64,000 nucleotides of DNA from Conchocele bisecta. Lineage: Eukaryota; Mollusca; Bivalvia; Lucinida; Thyasiridae. The notes under the pieces are model-generated. The model saw only the letters and a program-made list of their open reading frames with translations. It searched no databases and was not told where the DNA came from. A program made the translations under genes and the position numbers. Of this stretch, positions 35,440 to 47,300 are shown one piece after another. The stretch covers positions 181,362 through 245,361 of the forward strand of contig JAQRGA010000146.1 in the NCBI GenBank assembly GCA_029237695.1. Direction: 5' to 3'. The number at the start of each line of letters is the position of its first letter. The first letter of the stretch is position 1.

Positions 35440-35860
35440 AAAGGGGATGCTATTAGCTTTAATGTGGTATATATGTGAACTCATTTGGATATACCGAAAG
35501 ATATAAATGTGTCAATTGAAAAATACATTTTCTTAGGGTTTTTTTCTTTCTGAAAACGGTGCTCAGATTCCCCGGAACTCATTAATGTATTAAACAATTA
35601 TATTTCTTTAAACAGTGTAGCAATTTGAGATGCACCACATTAAAGGTGATATTCTCAGCTTTAATATGATATATTGATTGTATAATTGGTCATTGTAAAA
35701 AGTATTTTAATGTGGATTGAAAATAGCAGTTTGTCTGTTGCGGATTAGACAATAAAAATACAGCGATAATCCCCGGAACTCACGGAACCCTTAATAACAC
35801 ATCCCTTTACATATTACATGCATAGCTTTAATTTGATACATTGGTCGATATATTTGGAGA
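35440..35860 (+). repeat. Diverged ~200-bp tandem repeat
   Basis: Blocks of the type attagctttaatgtggtata recur at about 35,452, 35,657 and 35,821. The end block ccccggaactca recurs at about 35,570 and 35,772. Spacing is near 200 bp with much substitution, so this is an old tandem duplication. Confidence 0.55.
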
Positions 35861-36179
35861 TTTATAAAGTATGAAACTAATCGCTTTAATAATTCAATTT
35901 CCAAGGCCTTATTTATCACCAAATGATCAACTAGGGAACCATACGTCGGCTATATAAAGAGAAATGAAAATGTATACTTTTATCTAAATTTCATTATGGC
36001 ATATTACAATTAATCAATTGATCTTATGTAAAATAGACTATGATGACTACCGTTTAACTATGTCTGCTTGAAATTGCGTTACTTTCCATGTACGCCGCTG
36101 TACCTTCGCACATCAATCAATTCTGGAAGTCGGCGTGACGTCACACTAACATCACGTGAACAAGTTCGCCATATTTGTT

Positions 36180-36197
36180 GGGGGGGGGGGGGGGGGG
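36180..36197. repeat. Run of 18 G
   Basis: An uninterrupted G homopolymer in otherwise AT-rich unique sequence. It is likely to be length-variable and prone to sequencing error. Confidence 0.8.
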
Positions 36198-37579
36198 AAA
36201 TTCCCTAATCCCGCTCTGTAAATCATCATTTATCGCTATGACAAAAATCTATTGAAATCAAAGTACTGAAAGTACTGAGCTGCGAGCCCAACTGAAATGG
36301 GTGGTAAACAGTGTTTCACTATATTCTCCTTTAAATATTTAAAATAGAGTAATTGTAGTAAATGGTGTTATGGGAAACTGTATAACACTCGATATATTGT
36401 GTATGTGGAGAGGGGACGGAGCCGTATAGAAACAGGAATAATCCAATCCAGTAAGGCTTAGCAGTTGTTTTTTATGCATTACACAGACATCCGCATGAGC
36501 TCTAAATTTTTTATAAATTTTCTACATTATTTAAGGAAAATATGACTGATATTCTAAATCAATATCTGCGAAATACGGCGATGCGATAAAGGTGGTAATT
36601 CCATATCCGGATTCACTCTTCAAACACCTGTGGTTATAGTGTTGTTTATGCAAATTTGTACACGCCGTAGTTGTGAATGAATGAAAAAATCTAGACAGGT
36701 GTGATTCGGGTTTACACACCATTAATGCGATAGTCCGTTTTATTTGTGGAAAATGAACGGCTAAATCTGAGGTTCCATTGGTTTTTCTTCAATTAATCAT
36801 GTACCAAAGATATACGTTCTAATAAATGTGAAATGTAAAATAGCATACAACGAGCCGTTAACAATGACCTAGATACAATATGTATACATACGCGCCACAA
36901 GAAAAAATAGTGCCGTGATATCTGACTGTATTTTGAGAACCGGTTATATTAGCTACGAGAGGCTCGCAGCCAATACCATTATCATACCAGCGTAGGTTCC
37001 ATATCAGCCGATAAGAACATATGTATACTTGTGCGCACTCTTATTTGACTATTCATATTTGGCTATAGTTTCCCCCATTGACACCTCCCATATGGCACTC
37101 TTAATAAATTACGTATGTTAGCTTACCAAACACCAGGTTTCTCCTTCTTATGACTTCGTTTATTTGCCGTCTCGCGTTTACATTATCGTGGTCTCTCAGC
37201 TTCTCCCCGAAACACGAGGCTACTACAATTGCATTGGCTAGTCGGTGGAGAGTCAAATAAAGGGAGGTAATAGAGGGGACCGGTCCTTATTTCAAATTGA
37301 CATCTTACATTCCCCCCCCCCCTCCCCCGCACACAAAAAAAGAACTGTCGTCTAATAAATTGTATCATTAGATATGTGTGTGGTTCCTACTGATTACAGT
37401 GCTTCTATTGTGGTATAGTAATTCATGCAGAAAGTAGTGATACTAATAATATTATAATAGCAGATATTATGAGACATATGATAGCTGCTGTGTTGACACC
37501 AAAGTAATAATTACAAACCGCTACTTATCGGTGTAATAATTGCAAACAGTTACTTACCGGTGTTTAGTTACATATTTAT
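36198..37579. other. Non-coding, between G run and Gypsy remnant
   Basis: No gene is recognised. The 3' LTR of the Gypsy element would be expected in the right-hand part, but without a second copy I cannot define one. A C-rich tract lies at 37,312-37,328. Confidence 0.4.
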
Positions 37580-38255
37580 TCACAAAATAATGAGGCCTAT
37601 ACCGTAGGCTATGAAATGGACATGTGTGTCCGTGATTATGTACAATCTATATACATGTGATAATGCGATCGAAATATTAGACCACATAATCACGTAGACG
37701 CTCAGGTCGGTTTGTTCTCCTTCCTGATCGCGTCCTATATATGCACCCCGTGTGTCAACATCGAGCTCACTGTCAGAATCAGATCCATCACTACTTTGTG
37801 GGGATCTGTTGTTGTTTACAGAGTCATCAGTACCTTCATCAGCTAGTACTTCGTCAGTACCAACAAAATCATCAGCGGGCCGCTTATCCGGTACGCCTAA
37901 TAAGATGCCAGACCTTGGATGTGCTGGTGGGGGTTCTAAGCCTAATATAATTATGGCCATACATCACCTTTGCTTGATTCTGAATCTGAGTATTCTCATT
38001 ACTCTGCTCTTCTACGACTTGATTGTTTTCTGGGGGTAGTGACTCAAACTTTCGCAGTCTGTTAAAATGGACCACCATCCTCCTTCTTGTTCCGTCCTTC
38101 TTTACCCGGTAGATGACATCAGATATTTTCTTCAGGATGGTCCAAGGTCCATTCCAGCATTTATGAAGCTTTCTCGACAATCCCTGTTGCATGGCTGGAC
38201 AGTAAATCATTACTGTATCGTCTCTCGAATGGTGACCCATGTATCTTCTTGTCAT
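37580..38255 (-). pseudogene. Gypsy 1: integrase C-terminal domain and acidic tail
   Basis: The frame at 37,884-38,255 has the GPY/F-type C-terminal module (W-N-G-P-W-T-I, then V-H-F-N-R-L-R-K-F), which in Metaviridae contacts chromatin or DNA. Another shift leads into a Ser/Asp-rich tail (37,580-37,960), the usual end of pol. No envelope-like frame follows. Confidence 0.75.
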
Positions 38256-39079
38256 ATATCTTTTTCTGTTGTTTCAATGCATTTTTGCTATTAGAACGCA
38301 CCATCTGGAATGCTTCATCGAGTTGAGTTTTTGTTTTTTGTACATACTCGTTTTGAGACTGGAATCTTTCTCCCACTCCCCCAAACATCACATCTACAGG
38401 CAGCTGTGCTTTTCTTCCAAACATAAGGAAATGGGGAGTAAACTTTGTGGTGGAATGTACACTAGAGCGGTATGCTAGTAAAACCTTTGTAAGTTTCTTG
38501 TCCCAGTCTTTTTGGTCATCATTTACAACAGTCCTTAACATCTGAACAAGCGTTCTGTTCAACAAGTTCGACAAGTCCATCTGATTCCGGGTGATATGGT
38601 GAAGTTCTTGTCTTTTTTATGTCTAAAAGTGAACATATCTCTTAAATGACCTTGGATTCAAAATCTCGACCCTAAACCGAGTGAAGTTTCAGTGGAATGC
38701 CGTATCTGCAGATTATTTCATCAACAAGGACCCGAGCTACAGTTGTTGCTTTGTGATCTTTCAGAGGAAAAGCTTCCGGCCATTTAGTGAAGTAATCAGT
38801 CACAACCAATATGAATCGGTTTCCCTCAAGTGAAGTTGTAACTGGGCCAACAATGTCCATTGCCAAACGCTCAAACGGATTTGTAGATTGTTCTTGAACA
38901 AGTGGAGCACGCGGTTTGATTGAATCTGACTTTGCTGCTGCACACTTCTCACAACATTTGCACAATTTCTTAATCTGTGAATGCATGCCATACCAACAAT
39001 TCTTCAGCTGAATTTTCTGTTGTGTTTTCTCTGGCCCCAGGTGGCCGCATGTGGCGCAGCTATGTTGTGCCTCTAACAC
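38163..39079 (-). pseudogene. Gypsy 1: integrase zinc-binding and core, broken
   Basis: The zinc-binding part shows the H...H and C-E-K-C pattern, then the first core Asp in A-M-D-I-V-G-P. At 38,675-38,677 the second core Asp is replaced by Val (L-H-S-V), followed immediately by a stop. Further downstream there is another stop, then P-Y-H-P-E-S-D-G-L-V-E with the catalytic Glu, and a frameshift into the frame ending near 38,163. Integrase function is lost. Confidence 0.88.
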
Positions 39080-39082
39080 AAC

Positions 39083-40207
39083 CTATGTGAGTTGTTTTGG
39101 TACTACAATTTGGCGATGCTGGATACCATTCGGGTCACTAGCGCGTCTGTACGGGATGCCGTCTGATAGTTTAAACTTATCCCGCTGTTTGCAGAAATAC
39201 GCGAGTTCTGCTGTTAGATTAGTACCATTACGGTAAAGTGGTTCATCATTAAGTTTAAGCATGTCCTTCACAAACTTGAGAGCTGGGTCTTTGTCCTGTT
39301 CTGGTGCAATATTTATGTTCAGAACTCTATCTGTTGATTCCTGTCCAGCTTGTGGTGTAATATGCTGAGTAGCAGTACGCACATCAGTTTGACTGATTGG
39401 TATACATGACATACAGTCAGGGTTGGCATTCTCCTCACCTTTTTTGTAAAGTATGTCAAATTCATAGCTACTCAATTCGATGGACCAACGGGTTCTTCTG
39501 CCAATAGGATCGCTATCATTGTTTAACGACTTTATGTTTAACAATGGCTTGTGGTCTGTGTAGACTTTAAATCTCTTTCCACAAAGGTATGGTCTAAAAT
39601 GCCGTATACCCCAAACCACACCCCAAAATTCTTTATCAAATGTGCTCCAGTTTCGTCCTGCACTTGTCAACAACGCACTGGCATAGCCTATAACCCTTTC
39701 TTCCCCATGTTGCATTTGCGTAAGAACGGCACCTACTGAAAAATTGGAAGCATTAGTCACTAGAATGAATGGTTTTTGGAAGTCCGGAAAAGCCAATATG
39801 GGATAGTGAGTCAATGCATCTCTAAGAGTCTCAAATGATTTCTGGCACTGTTCTGTCCACACAAACTCTAAATCGTTGCGTGTTAGTTCTAGAAGGGGTT
39901 CAGCAAGTAAAGCAAATTCATGAACAAAACGGCGATAGCAGGATGCTAAAGATACAGAACTTTCAACTTCACGGATTGAGCGAGGGACAGGGAAGTGTTT
40001 AACTTTTTCTATGTTTCGGGTTTCTGGCGCTGTACCTTCGTTTGATACTTCGTGACCTAAAAATGAGACCTTGTCCCGGAAGAGTTGGCACTTGCTCGGC
40101 TTTAATTTTAGACCAGCTTGTCGTAAACGTAACAAAACATCTTCCAGCAGCTGCATATGCTCATTTACGGCTTTGGTGAACAGTATCACATCATCAAGGT
40201 AAACCAA
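39083..40207 (-). pseudogene. Gypsy 1: RT motif C, connection and RNase H
   Basis: The catalytic Y-L-D-D is at 40,190-40,201. The thumb/connection follows (L-K-P-S-K-C, then L-G-H-E-V), then RNase H with T-D-H-K-P-L. The first catalytic Asp of RNase H is replaced by Asn (codon AAT at 39,752-39,754, in V-T-N-A-S). The frame ends at an in-frame TAG at 39,083-39,085, and the same frame continues into integrase. Confidence 0.9.
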
Positions 40208-40216
40208 ACAAGCAGT

Positions 40217-40507
40217 CTAATAAATACCACTTAATACCAGGTCCATTAGTCGTTGGAATGTTGCAGGAGCATTTGTTAGACCAAAGGGCATAACCCGGAA
40301 GTGGTACAGATTGTTTCCCGACGAAAATGCAGTTTTTTCACAATCAACTTCGTCTATTTCAACTTTCCAATAGCCTGAAGCACAATCTAACGTACTAAAG
40401 ATAGTCGCACCAGACAACACATCTAAACAATCGTCAACCCGTGGTAGTGGGTGTGCGTCTTTGTGTGCTACTGCATTTAGACGCCTGTAATCAACACAGA
40501 ACTCCAA
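40217..40507 (-). pseudogene. Gypsy 1: RT palm, motifs A and B
   Basis: Contains F-C-V-D-Y-R-R-L-N, motif A (F-S-T-L-D, catalytic Asp present) and motif B (M-P-F-G-L-T-N-A-P-A-T-F). It ends at an in-frame TAG (40,217-40,219), after which the same frame continues into Y-L-D-D. The break is therefore a single nonsense change where related elements have Trp. Confidence 0.9.
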
Positions 40508-41465
40508 GCACTTTTACTTTCCTCTATAATTCCATTGGACAACATTGATTTTGTCTGTGTCGGTACCTTATCTCGTAAATTGCCTGGTATACGTCGGTAA
40601 GTTTGCTTTACTGTGAGAGAATCCCCTGTATTTATTGTATGCTTCGTCATATTGGTTCTTCTCAGATCTGTGGAATCCTTAGCGAATACATCCGAATAAC
40701 GGCTTAATAAGGACTGAACTTCTTGCTTTTGGAACTCGCTAAGTGCTGATTCAGTCAAGTCAACATCAGGTATATACCTCGCTTGTTTCGTTTGTTCTTT
40801 TTCAGATGTTGGCATTTCGATCAGTTCGTATACCCCGACTTGCGCTACTTTAACGCCCTGTTGAACGGCTGCATGAAATAAACCGATTGGGGTATCTTTA
40901 TGAAGTTCTATAGACGTCTCAGATACATTGACAATGCGCACTAAAGTAAAGCCATTTTGCACTGTGCCAGCAGTCCTTCCCACTAGTAGTCCACAATCCT
41001 GTCTATAAATATATTCTGGCTCCAAAGTTCCAGAGAAACCATTCGGCATCAAATCATATGCCTTATCAGGTTCAAGTCTCGCACAGACAGTCACCTCTGT
41101 TCTTGGCGGGATTATCTCAGTCTGTTTCAACAGCGCTGTGCATGTCGTTGGAAAAGAGCGCCATAGTGGCATTAACGGTATTTCATGTGTTCCATGGTCA
41201 AGCACTCCTTGCTTACTGTTTATCTTTAGGCATGTATGCTGTAAAAAGTTCCACCCCAGTATGACTGGATTGACCATCTGTTCAGACACATAAAATGGGA
41301 ACGATATGTCTATAGTACCTATTTTGACATTTAATTCCAGCACTCCTTTGAATTTAACTGGTTCATTGTTGAATGAAGAGGCAGCTATTGAAATGTTTGT
41401 GTCCAATTTCTTCCTTTTTATAATTGAACTAGATAGCCTAAAGCTGTCACTAACCAGACATATTG
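40477..41465 (-). pseudogene. Gypsy 1: protease tail, linker and RT fingers
   Basis: The frame begins inside the protease domain (the D-T/S-G site is not present) and includes the P-V-I-L-G-W-N-F-L stretch typical of the retropepsin C-terminal part. A long linker follows, then the start of the reverse transcriptase at G-I-I-E-E-S-x-S-A-W-S-S. About eleven codons expected after this point are missing, and the frame shifts. The loss removes the P-V-V-L-V-K-K-type strand of the RT fingers. Confidence 0.85.
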
Positions 41466-42759
41466 TTAGGCTGGCAGCTAAACCCTGGTTGGCAGCTTAG
41501 AGTAGACTAAACAAGATGCAAGTTTCATTATTTAATTAGCAATGGTCAGGATGGCATCCACAAGTAGTTAATTCAAGGACTAGACTAATGTATAAGGGAG
41601 ATAATTAATGTAGTACTAACTGAGTAATAGCAGTTTTTAAACAGAGTAGCGTCCCTTAGACTAGAAAATGGCTGTCGGTAGACTGGCGAATTTTGATTCT
41701 GACAAGCGCGATTTATCTGCTGTCACTGGGTGACCGAGGTACTGAAATGAGCCAGTCTCCTTTCTTATAGAGACACTGGATCTGACAGTCAGCCAATCAG
41801 ATGGCTAGGACATTCTGACAGTCGGCCATTTCATTGGTTGGAATAGAGCGCTGACTGTCAAGTTTCCGCCATCTTGGATTTGAAAGTTACATTTTTGGGC
41901 TTTAGACTAGAAATACAGCGTAGATAGCTCTCTAATCGTGACGGTCAGATGTACAGACTATTCTACATGTCAAAATACATCAGGTAAGTGTAAAACTATG
42001 AAGACAAACATGCATTTAATGAGTGACCGCCAGCCAGAAAGGCTGCGTGAATCGACAGTCAAATAATGGCGGTCACGAAACTTTGCGAGCACCGCCGAAC
42101 AAATAATTAGAATAATGGAGCTATAAGAACGTTTGAGGTATGATCACCTATGTAAATACTTAGGAGAAGTGTTGAGCTACCAAAATATATCGGTATTACA
42201 CAATGGTAATGAATATCCAGCCCAAACTGGCCTAATAAAGGTGGTCACGTGACCTCCAGCGAAGTGTCAAATCAATGTCAACAGTCGACAATGGACACAG
42301 CAGAATGTGAATAGTATGGCTTATATAGCAGTTATATAGCACACCACCTTACAATATTCATCTGATCTTGCAAATCACTCATTAAATAAAGTAGTTAAGA
42401 TTGTTATGACAGCTTGGGAATGGAACGCTCCATTTGACAGCTAAAGTAAGGATCATTCCCTTACACTCCCCCTACATCAAGTCACAGACTTACATTACAA
42501 TGAAATTAAGTATGTGTATATTCATTAGAGGAAATAATGCGAGCTACGCACCTAAAAAATGAATGACTATATGTTTTAAGTAGTGTATTACTTGGCAACG
42601 ATCAACCTTTGACATTGCCATTCACCAGGATTCACAGTGCACACGCTGAGTAAAATATACTAGTATATTTGAATGGTGTACCTTACTGTTTCACAGATGT
42701 AATATATATATGCACATTGTAATAATTATTTCCATAGTTTAAATGTTGCCAAGTTAATA
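41466..42759. other. Unique stretch with promoter-like motifs
   Basis: No coding frame is recognised. Between 41,780 and 41,885 there are agccaatcag (CCAAT box), an inverted CCAAT (cattggttgg) and gccgccatcttgga-like sequence (ccgccatcttgg, a consensus YY1 site). At 42,242-42,253 is the palindrome ggtcacgtgacc. This clustering resembles a TATA-less promoter, but no downstream transcript can be assigned. Confidence 0.3.
42242..42253. promoter_or_regulatory. E-box palindrome GGTCACGTGACC
   Basis: Contains GTCACGTGAC, the consensus for MiT/TFE and USF bHLH-zip factors (the CLEAR element of lysosomal genes). It is only a motif match. The beta-galactosidase exons lie 26 kb away. Confidence 0.25.
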
Positions 42760-43220
42760 CTAGTAATAAGGTAAGTGTAGATCCAGAATACAGTCATATG
42801 GGATATGTACAGAGGCCAATGACTTTGAAATTACCAGTATATCATCTATCAATGTAGATGGGATAGAATACTTGGAGACAGTTTCCACCAAGTCGTTAAA
42901 CGTCCGTCCAGTCACTGATCCAGATGTGGTTGGTGCTGATGAAGGGCCGAGTGAGTCACACAGCCTTAAAACAGTATTATGTGTGGAGCCCGCAGGTGCT
43001 AACACAACTTCATACTCCACCCTGCACTGTTCCCTAATAAGCTAATGATATTTAGATATTCATGGGTGACACCAGTCATTGTAAAGTCCAGCTCCATCTC
43101 TGGCCGTGATGGGGAGTATATAGCTGGGGTAGCTCCAGGGGCCGGTGATTCCATGGTCGTTGTATAGTGGGGAGTCGCCCGAGGTGTGGTGGAGGCCTCA
43201 GAGTGGAGAGGCGTCGCCAC
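42760..43220 (-). other. Two overlapping open frames, unrecognised
   Basis: Frames at 42,999-43,220 and 42,760-43,020 are rich in Thr, Ser and Pro, then have the composition of an ordinary folded domain (for example the stretch around T-F-N-D-L-V-E-T-V-S-K). They lie just downstream of the zinc-finger frame and on its strand, in different phases. They could be its continuation through a frameshift or a short intron, or a separate decayed gene. No family is recognised. Confidence 0.3.
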
Positions 43221-43249
43221 TGCTTGAGCCTAGCCGTTCTCCCACTGTT

Positions 43250-43603
43250 CTAGCGATCTGGATGGCGCGATCGCGATCCAAGTCCACAAACGAAAGCCAT
43301 AGCTGCCCGGGCTGGTGCACTGCCCAGTGGTGCGGGTCGTACAGCTCGCATATGATCCTCAGGGTATGATGAAAGGTAGTATCCAACGGCCTGAGTAAAT
43401 AACTTTGCGGTAGAAACAACTAGGTCGGCGTAGCCCCTACTCACATGTCGTTTGAGCTCTTCTATACGTGAATATGTTGTCTCCTCAGGAGCACACCACG
43501 GACATAGCACCTGTAGACGTCGGTGAGGCGGCGCAGCAAGGTGTCCAATGAGCTCATTGCGGCTCGAAACGGACGACGGGCAGAGCCAACACTGGAAGAT
43601 CAT
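43250..43603 (-). CDS. Hypothetical C2H2-like zinc-finger protein (exon or short gene)
   Basis: An acceptor (gtgtatttacag, ending at 43,606) is followed two bases later by ATG (43,601-43,603), so this start is preferred over the longer open frame reaching 43,717. The product would be about 117 residues. It has two C2H2-like repeats, F-Q-C-W-L-C-P...H-L and C-P-W-C...L-K-R-H-V, followed by a Y-Y-L-S-S-Y-P-E-D motif. I associate this layout with unnamed, expanded mollusc protein families but cannot name it. Position between two Gypsy remnants and loss of frame downstream suggest it may be a decayed family member. Function unknown. Confidence 0.45.
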   Translation of the reverse strand: MIFQCWLCPSSVSSRNELIGHLAAPPHRRLQVLCPWCAPEETTYSRIEELKRHVSRGYADLVVSTAKLFTQAVGYYLSSYPEDHMRAVRPAPLGSAPARAAMAFVCGLGSRSRHPDR

Positions 43604-44332
43604 TTCTGTAAATACACAAGGGCACAGCCTGTCACGGGAATGTTCTACTATATGTACATAGTTTAGGCCACTTAGGCCGCGGAGTATGGGAATACTTGTT
43701 GGATGCCATCTAGTCAATAGCTATTGGATTATTAATTAATTCTGCCAGTTAATTTATATACCATTCACATGTCCGACCACGATATTATCGTGCAATAATT
43801 CCGTTATTTATTTCCATTCCGGTATATGTCCATGTCATTCTATTAAACTTGAGATATGTACAATTTCGTTAAACTTGAGATATGTAGTTTCCAGATGCCT
43901 TACTAATTGATAATTATTACAACTTCAAGTTATACCACATTCCTATACCAGTTACTACGGCAACTATTATCCGAGGCACAGTTCCATAGACAACTCCATT
44001 TCTAAATTCATTTCAGGTTTCACTGATGCACGACTAGATGGTCTTCAATGCACCAACTTTCCATCTTACGTAAGCAACTGGTTGATCAGGCCAATCCCTA
44101 CACAGTTATGGTTGTTATATTCTCAGTCGTTTGATATGCTGTACCGGTACATACTTTGTTTCAAAAATCCCGCCGCTCAGTGCCTTCTCTCCATATTTTG
44201 CCTGTAGTTACTTTCCCTTTCATTTTAAATCTGGCTAAGGTAGGCCATCTTTACGCCTGGTAAATACACTATCGTCAGAGATACGAATATTCATCAACAT
44301 AATATGTTTTCATTGTTATTAATGTTCTACCC
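43604..44332. other. Non-coding between zinc-finger frame and minisatellite
   Basis: No gene is recognised. A short local repeat (aaacttgagatatgta) occurs twice near 43,849 and 43,871. Confidence 0.4.
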
Positions 44333-44516
44333 ATCTATCGCGTCGTCATGGATACCGTTGTCGCCCATATATCGCGTTGTCATGGATACCGTTTTGTGTC
44401 GCCCATATATCGCGTCGTCATGGATACCGTTTTGTGTCGCCCATATATCGCGTCGTCATGGATATGTTGTGTCGCCCTTGTGTCGTATCATCATGGATAT
44501 GTTGTGTCCCGCATCT
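44333..44516 (+). repeat. 38-bp minisatellite, about five units
   Basis: The unit includes catatatcgcgtcgtcatgg and ataccgttttgtgtcgcc. The first units are near-identical and the last two are diverged. It lies just downstream of Gypsy remnant 2. Confidence 0.85.
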
Positions 44517-44546
44517 ATTCCATTGTAAAATTTAACTGAACTGATT

Positions 44547-44576
44547 TTTTCTTTTTTTTTTTCTTTTTTTTCTTGA
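44547..44576 (-). other. Purine tract downstream of Gypsy 2
   Basis: On the minus strand an almost pure A/G tract of about 30 bases follows the end of integrase. It is where the polypurine tract priming plus-strand synthesis would sit, but no LTR start is recognisable next to it, so this could be chance. Confidence 0.25.
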
Positions 44577-44747
44577 TAGCAAAACAGAATTAACAATTAC
44601 ATAATCTATCTATCTTTCAGATTCCTGTTTTATTGCTGACCGGAACCACCGTGGCAGGTTGGTTCCTGAATATGTTCGCAGTATATCAATATGATAGGCG
44701 ACAGCAGGCTTTTGTATTCCCTTCTTAACGTTAACGTGGGGTTTTTT

Positions 44748-45284
44748 TTATTTATATATCAGGTCAATTTTCCTGATTACCAAATAAGGACCCTGCCAAT
44801 TAGCCTTCAGTTTCGGACAGACCCCCACTTTAAGTTGTGGCTCATATAGCCAGAGAGGATGTCTTACACTAAACTGTCTTTCAGTCGCCGTCAAGTCATA
44901 ATGACGTTTGCTGTATTCAGCATTTTTTCTCAAGTTTCTACGCCCAAGCTTATGGGCTTCCTCTAACTTCTTTTGTAGCATGCTAACATAATTGTCACCG
45001 TCTACTGGGGTGCCTTCTGATGGGTATGGCACTGCAGCAGCCATTGACAGAGCTACCTCCCTGTCTAAGGCCATGATGTTGGGTGAAAGTCCGGTGGACG
45101 CATGTTTTGATGCGCGATAGGCCATCATCACTTGTGCTAAATATACGTTCCATGTATGTTGATTTGTATTACAGTACATGTTTAACATGCTCCCTAATGT
45201 TCTGTTAAAGCGTTCCACACTGCCGTTTGCCTGGGGTCGCATGACAGAAGCTGTCACTTTCTTGATATGTAGGAGAGCACACAT
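44748..45284 (-). pseudogene. Gypsy 2: integrase core end and GPY/F domain
   Basis: Holds the catalytic Glu in N-G-S-V-E-R-F-N, the helical linker, and W-Q-G-P-Y-L-V-I of the GPY/F domain. After a stop at 44,748 the frame still shows the usual tail (Y-H-I-D-I-L-R-T-Y) to about 44,620. Confidence 0.88.
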
Positions 45285-45311
45285 TACCGTGAATAATTGT
45301 GACTCAAAATT

Positions 45312-45914
45312 TTACCCATGGTCTGTTAAGATATGTAGTGGCGTACCCATCTGTGTGATGAAATTGTCCACAAATGCACTAGCGACTTTATTTGCCTCTT
45401 GATTAGGGATAGCTACAGCCACGGTGTATTTTGTGAAGAGATATTTTATGACTACAATGTATTTATTTCCCTTTTCTGTTGTAGGTAGCGGCCCGAGAAT
45501 GTCCATGGCCACTTTCTCCATTGTACCACCGACAGGACAGAATCCAAGCGGCGCTTTTCTCGATTTAGCTGGTTTCTGAGCTGCGCATATATCACAATTT
45601 TCACAGTAACTATTTATGTCTTTTGTCATTGCAGGCCAGTAGAAGGATTGTCTTATGCGGCTTAACATCTTTTCAGTACCTAAGTGGCCCGCAGTGGGAA
45701 TGTCATGATAGTGGTGGAGGACATCTTGTTGCCGTGACATGGGTACAACTAGCTGGGTGTAAGTGTCTTGGATGTTTTCAGTACTATATTTCCGATACAA
45801 AAGTCTACTGCGTAATTCCAACCTGTCCCATTGTCGCCAAAGTGTTTTCGTCTGGGAAGTAGCTCCTGAGTAATGGTTCCAGGATGGCTGTGTTTTATTG
45901 TCGGTATTCATCAT
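45312..45914 (-). pseudogene. Gypsy 2: integrase zinc-binding domain and core
   Basis: A clear H-x-G-H...C-E-N-C-D-I-C zinc-binding pattern is followed by core Asp 1 (A-M-D-I-L-G-P) and Asp 2 (L-T-D-H-G). It ends at TAA (45,312-45,314), where relatives have Gln. The frame continues in phase beyond it. Confidence 0.9.
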
Positions 45915-45968
45915 TGCACTTCTTATATGCTGATCTTGTATTTGTTCATGGAGTATGTCACTCAGTTG

Positions 45969-46850
45969 TCAGCCATCCAACACTACACTGTTTTGACATT
46001 GCTCGGCTGCCAATGCTGCCTGTTGATGTCTGGTTGTAGCCCGTACTGTGTCGTTTGCCTCGTCTGCTAACTCGTCTGTAGCTGCCACTTGGTCGACGGG
46101 CTCACACACTTCAACTGCACATGACATCTCTTCAGTAAGGTCCGGGCCGTCTGTGCCTGCTCCTTGGTATTCGTCACTGCGTTTTGCATATCTGGTGCAG
46201 ACTCTGCAGGGGGCCCTGCTCAAGGCATCTGCGTTGCCGTGAAGTCTCCCCGGTCGGTGTATAACATCAAAGTTGTACGATTCAATACATTGTAGCCAAC
46301 GTGCTATCTGACCCTGTGGCTCCTTGAGGTTCCGCATCCAAGACACAGCGGTGTTGTCGGTGCGCAAAATTACCTTTTGTCCGTAGATATATGAATGGAA
46401 ATGTTTTAATGCCGTTACTGCAGCTAGTAGTTCCTTACGGTTTGAACAATAATTCAGTTCATGTTTGTTCAACGATTTGCTCATGTAGGCGATCACGCGC
46501 TCATTTCCGTCTTGTACTTGAGATAGTACAGCGCCGTGGGTACGGTCTGAGGCATCTGAATCAATGTAGAATGGCAGGTCAAGTTGGGCATATGCGAGGA
46601 CCGGTGCGGCAGTTAGCGCGTGTTTTAGTGCATTCAATTCCATATCGGCATCAGATGTCCATTCAAATTTGTGTCCTTTCTCGCACAGTTTGTACAGTGG
46701 TTTTGCTATTTCGCTGAATTGGGTAACAAACTTTTTGTAATAAGTAGCCAGGCCCAGGAATGATATTAGTCGCTTGACAGTTGTGGGAACCGGCCAGTCT
46801 TTAACGGCATTTACTTTCTCGTCATCTGTTCTCACACCTTCGCTCGACAC
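45969..46850 (-). pseudogene. Gypsy 2: connection and RNase H
   Basis: Starts in the L-G-H-V-V-S-S-E-G-type region, then RNase H with D-S-D-A-S and R-T-D-N-T. The chromodomain-like or spacer segment before integrase is acidic. It ends at an in-frame TGA (about 45,969), after which the same phase continues. Confidence 0.88.
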
Positions 46851-46864
46851 TACATGTCCAAGTA

Positions 46865-47300
46865 CTTTTACAGATCGTTAGAGAAATACACATTTCTTCG
46901 GCTTGAGTTTTAAATTTGCTACATGTAGTCGTTGAAACTAGCCCAAAAGGTAATCGGAGAAACTGGAACAGTCCAAGGCTGGTGGCGAAGGCGGTTTTGT
47001 CCCGATCTTCAGGTGCGATATTCATCTGCAGAAAATCCTGGCTGAGATCCATGGTACTGTAGTATGTTGATCCGGCAAGTGCATCTAGACAGTCATCTAT
47101 ACGACTTAAAGGATAGCTGTCTTTCTTTACATATTGATTAACTTTTCTAAAGTCTATTGCAAAGCGTGTAGATCCGTTGTGTTTCTTGATTAGGACGACA
47201 GGGCTGCTCCATTCACTAATACTAGGTTCAATAATGCCGCGTTTAAGCATTTTTTTCAAGTTCTTCGCGTTCCATGTCTCGTTTAGCGAGTGGTACCGGT
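46865..47300 (-). pseudogene. Gypsy 2: RT with motif C deleted
   Basis: Fingers (G-I-I-E-P-S, W-S-S-P-V-V-L-I-K-K) and motif A (Y-Y-S-T-M-D-L, catalytic Asp present) are followed by R-L-P-F-G-L. The sequence then jumps, near 46,945, to the thumb region (N-L-K-L-K-P-K-K-C in another frame). Motif B's end and the whole Y-x-D-D loop are deleted, so no reverse transcriptase can be made. Confidence 0.85.

Larger units (their letters stand above)
37580..41465 (-). mobile_element. Gypsy-type LTR retrotransposon remnant 1 (pol only)
   Basis: Minus-strand blocks occur in the order expected for Metaviridae pol: end of protease/linker, reverse transcriptase, RNase H, integrase zinc-binding domain, core and GPY/F C-terminal domain. 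The frame changes at least four times and there are several nonsense codons. Gag and the protease active site are missing because recognisable sequence stops near 41,465. No LTR pair is visible. Confidence 0.9.

Noticed and set aside
43198..43419. Alternative minus-strand frame overlapping the zinc-finger frame
   Set aside because: It overlaps 43,250-43,603 in another phase. The zinc-finger frame has recognisable metal-ligand spacing and the overlapping one has none.
44280..44540. Overlapping frames reading Y-R-V-V-M-D-T and similar
   Set aside because: They are three-frame readings of a 38-bp minisatellite, whose length is not a multiple of three.
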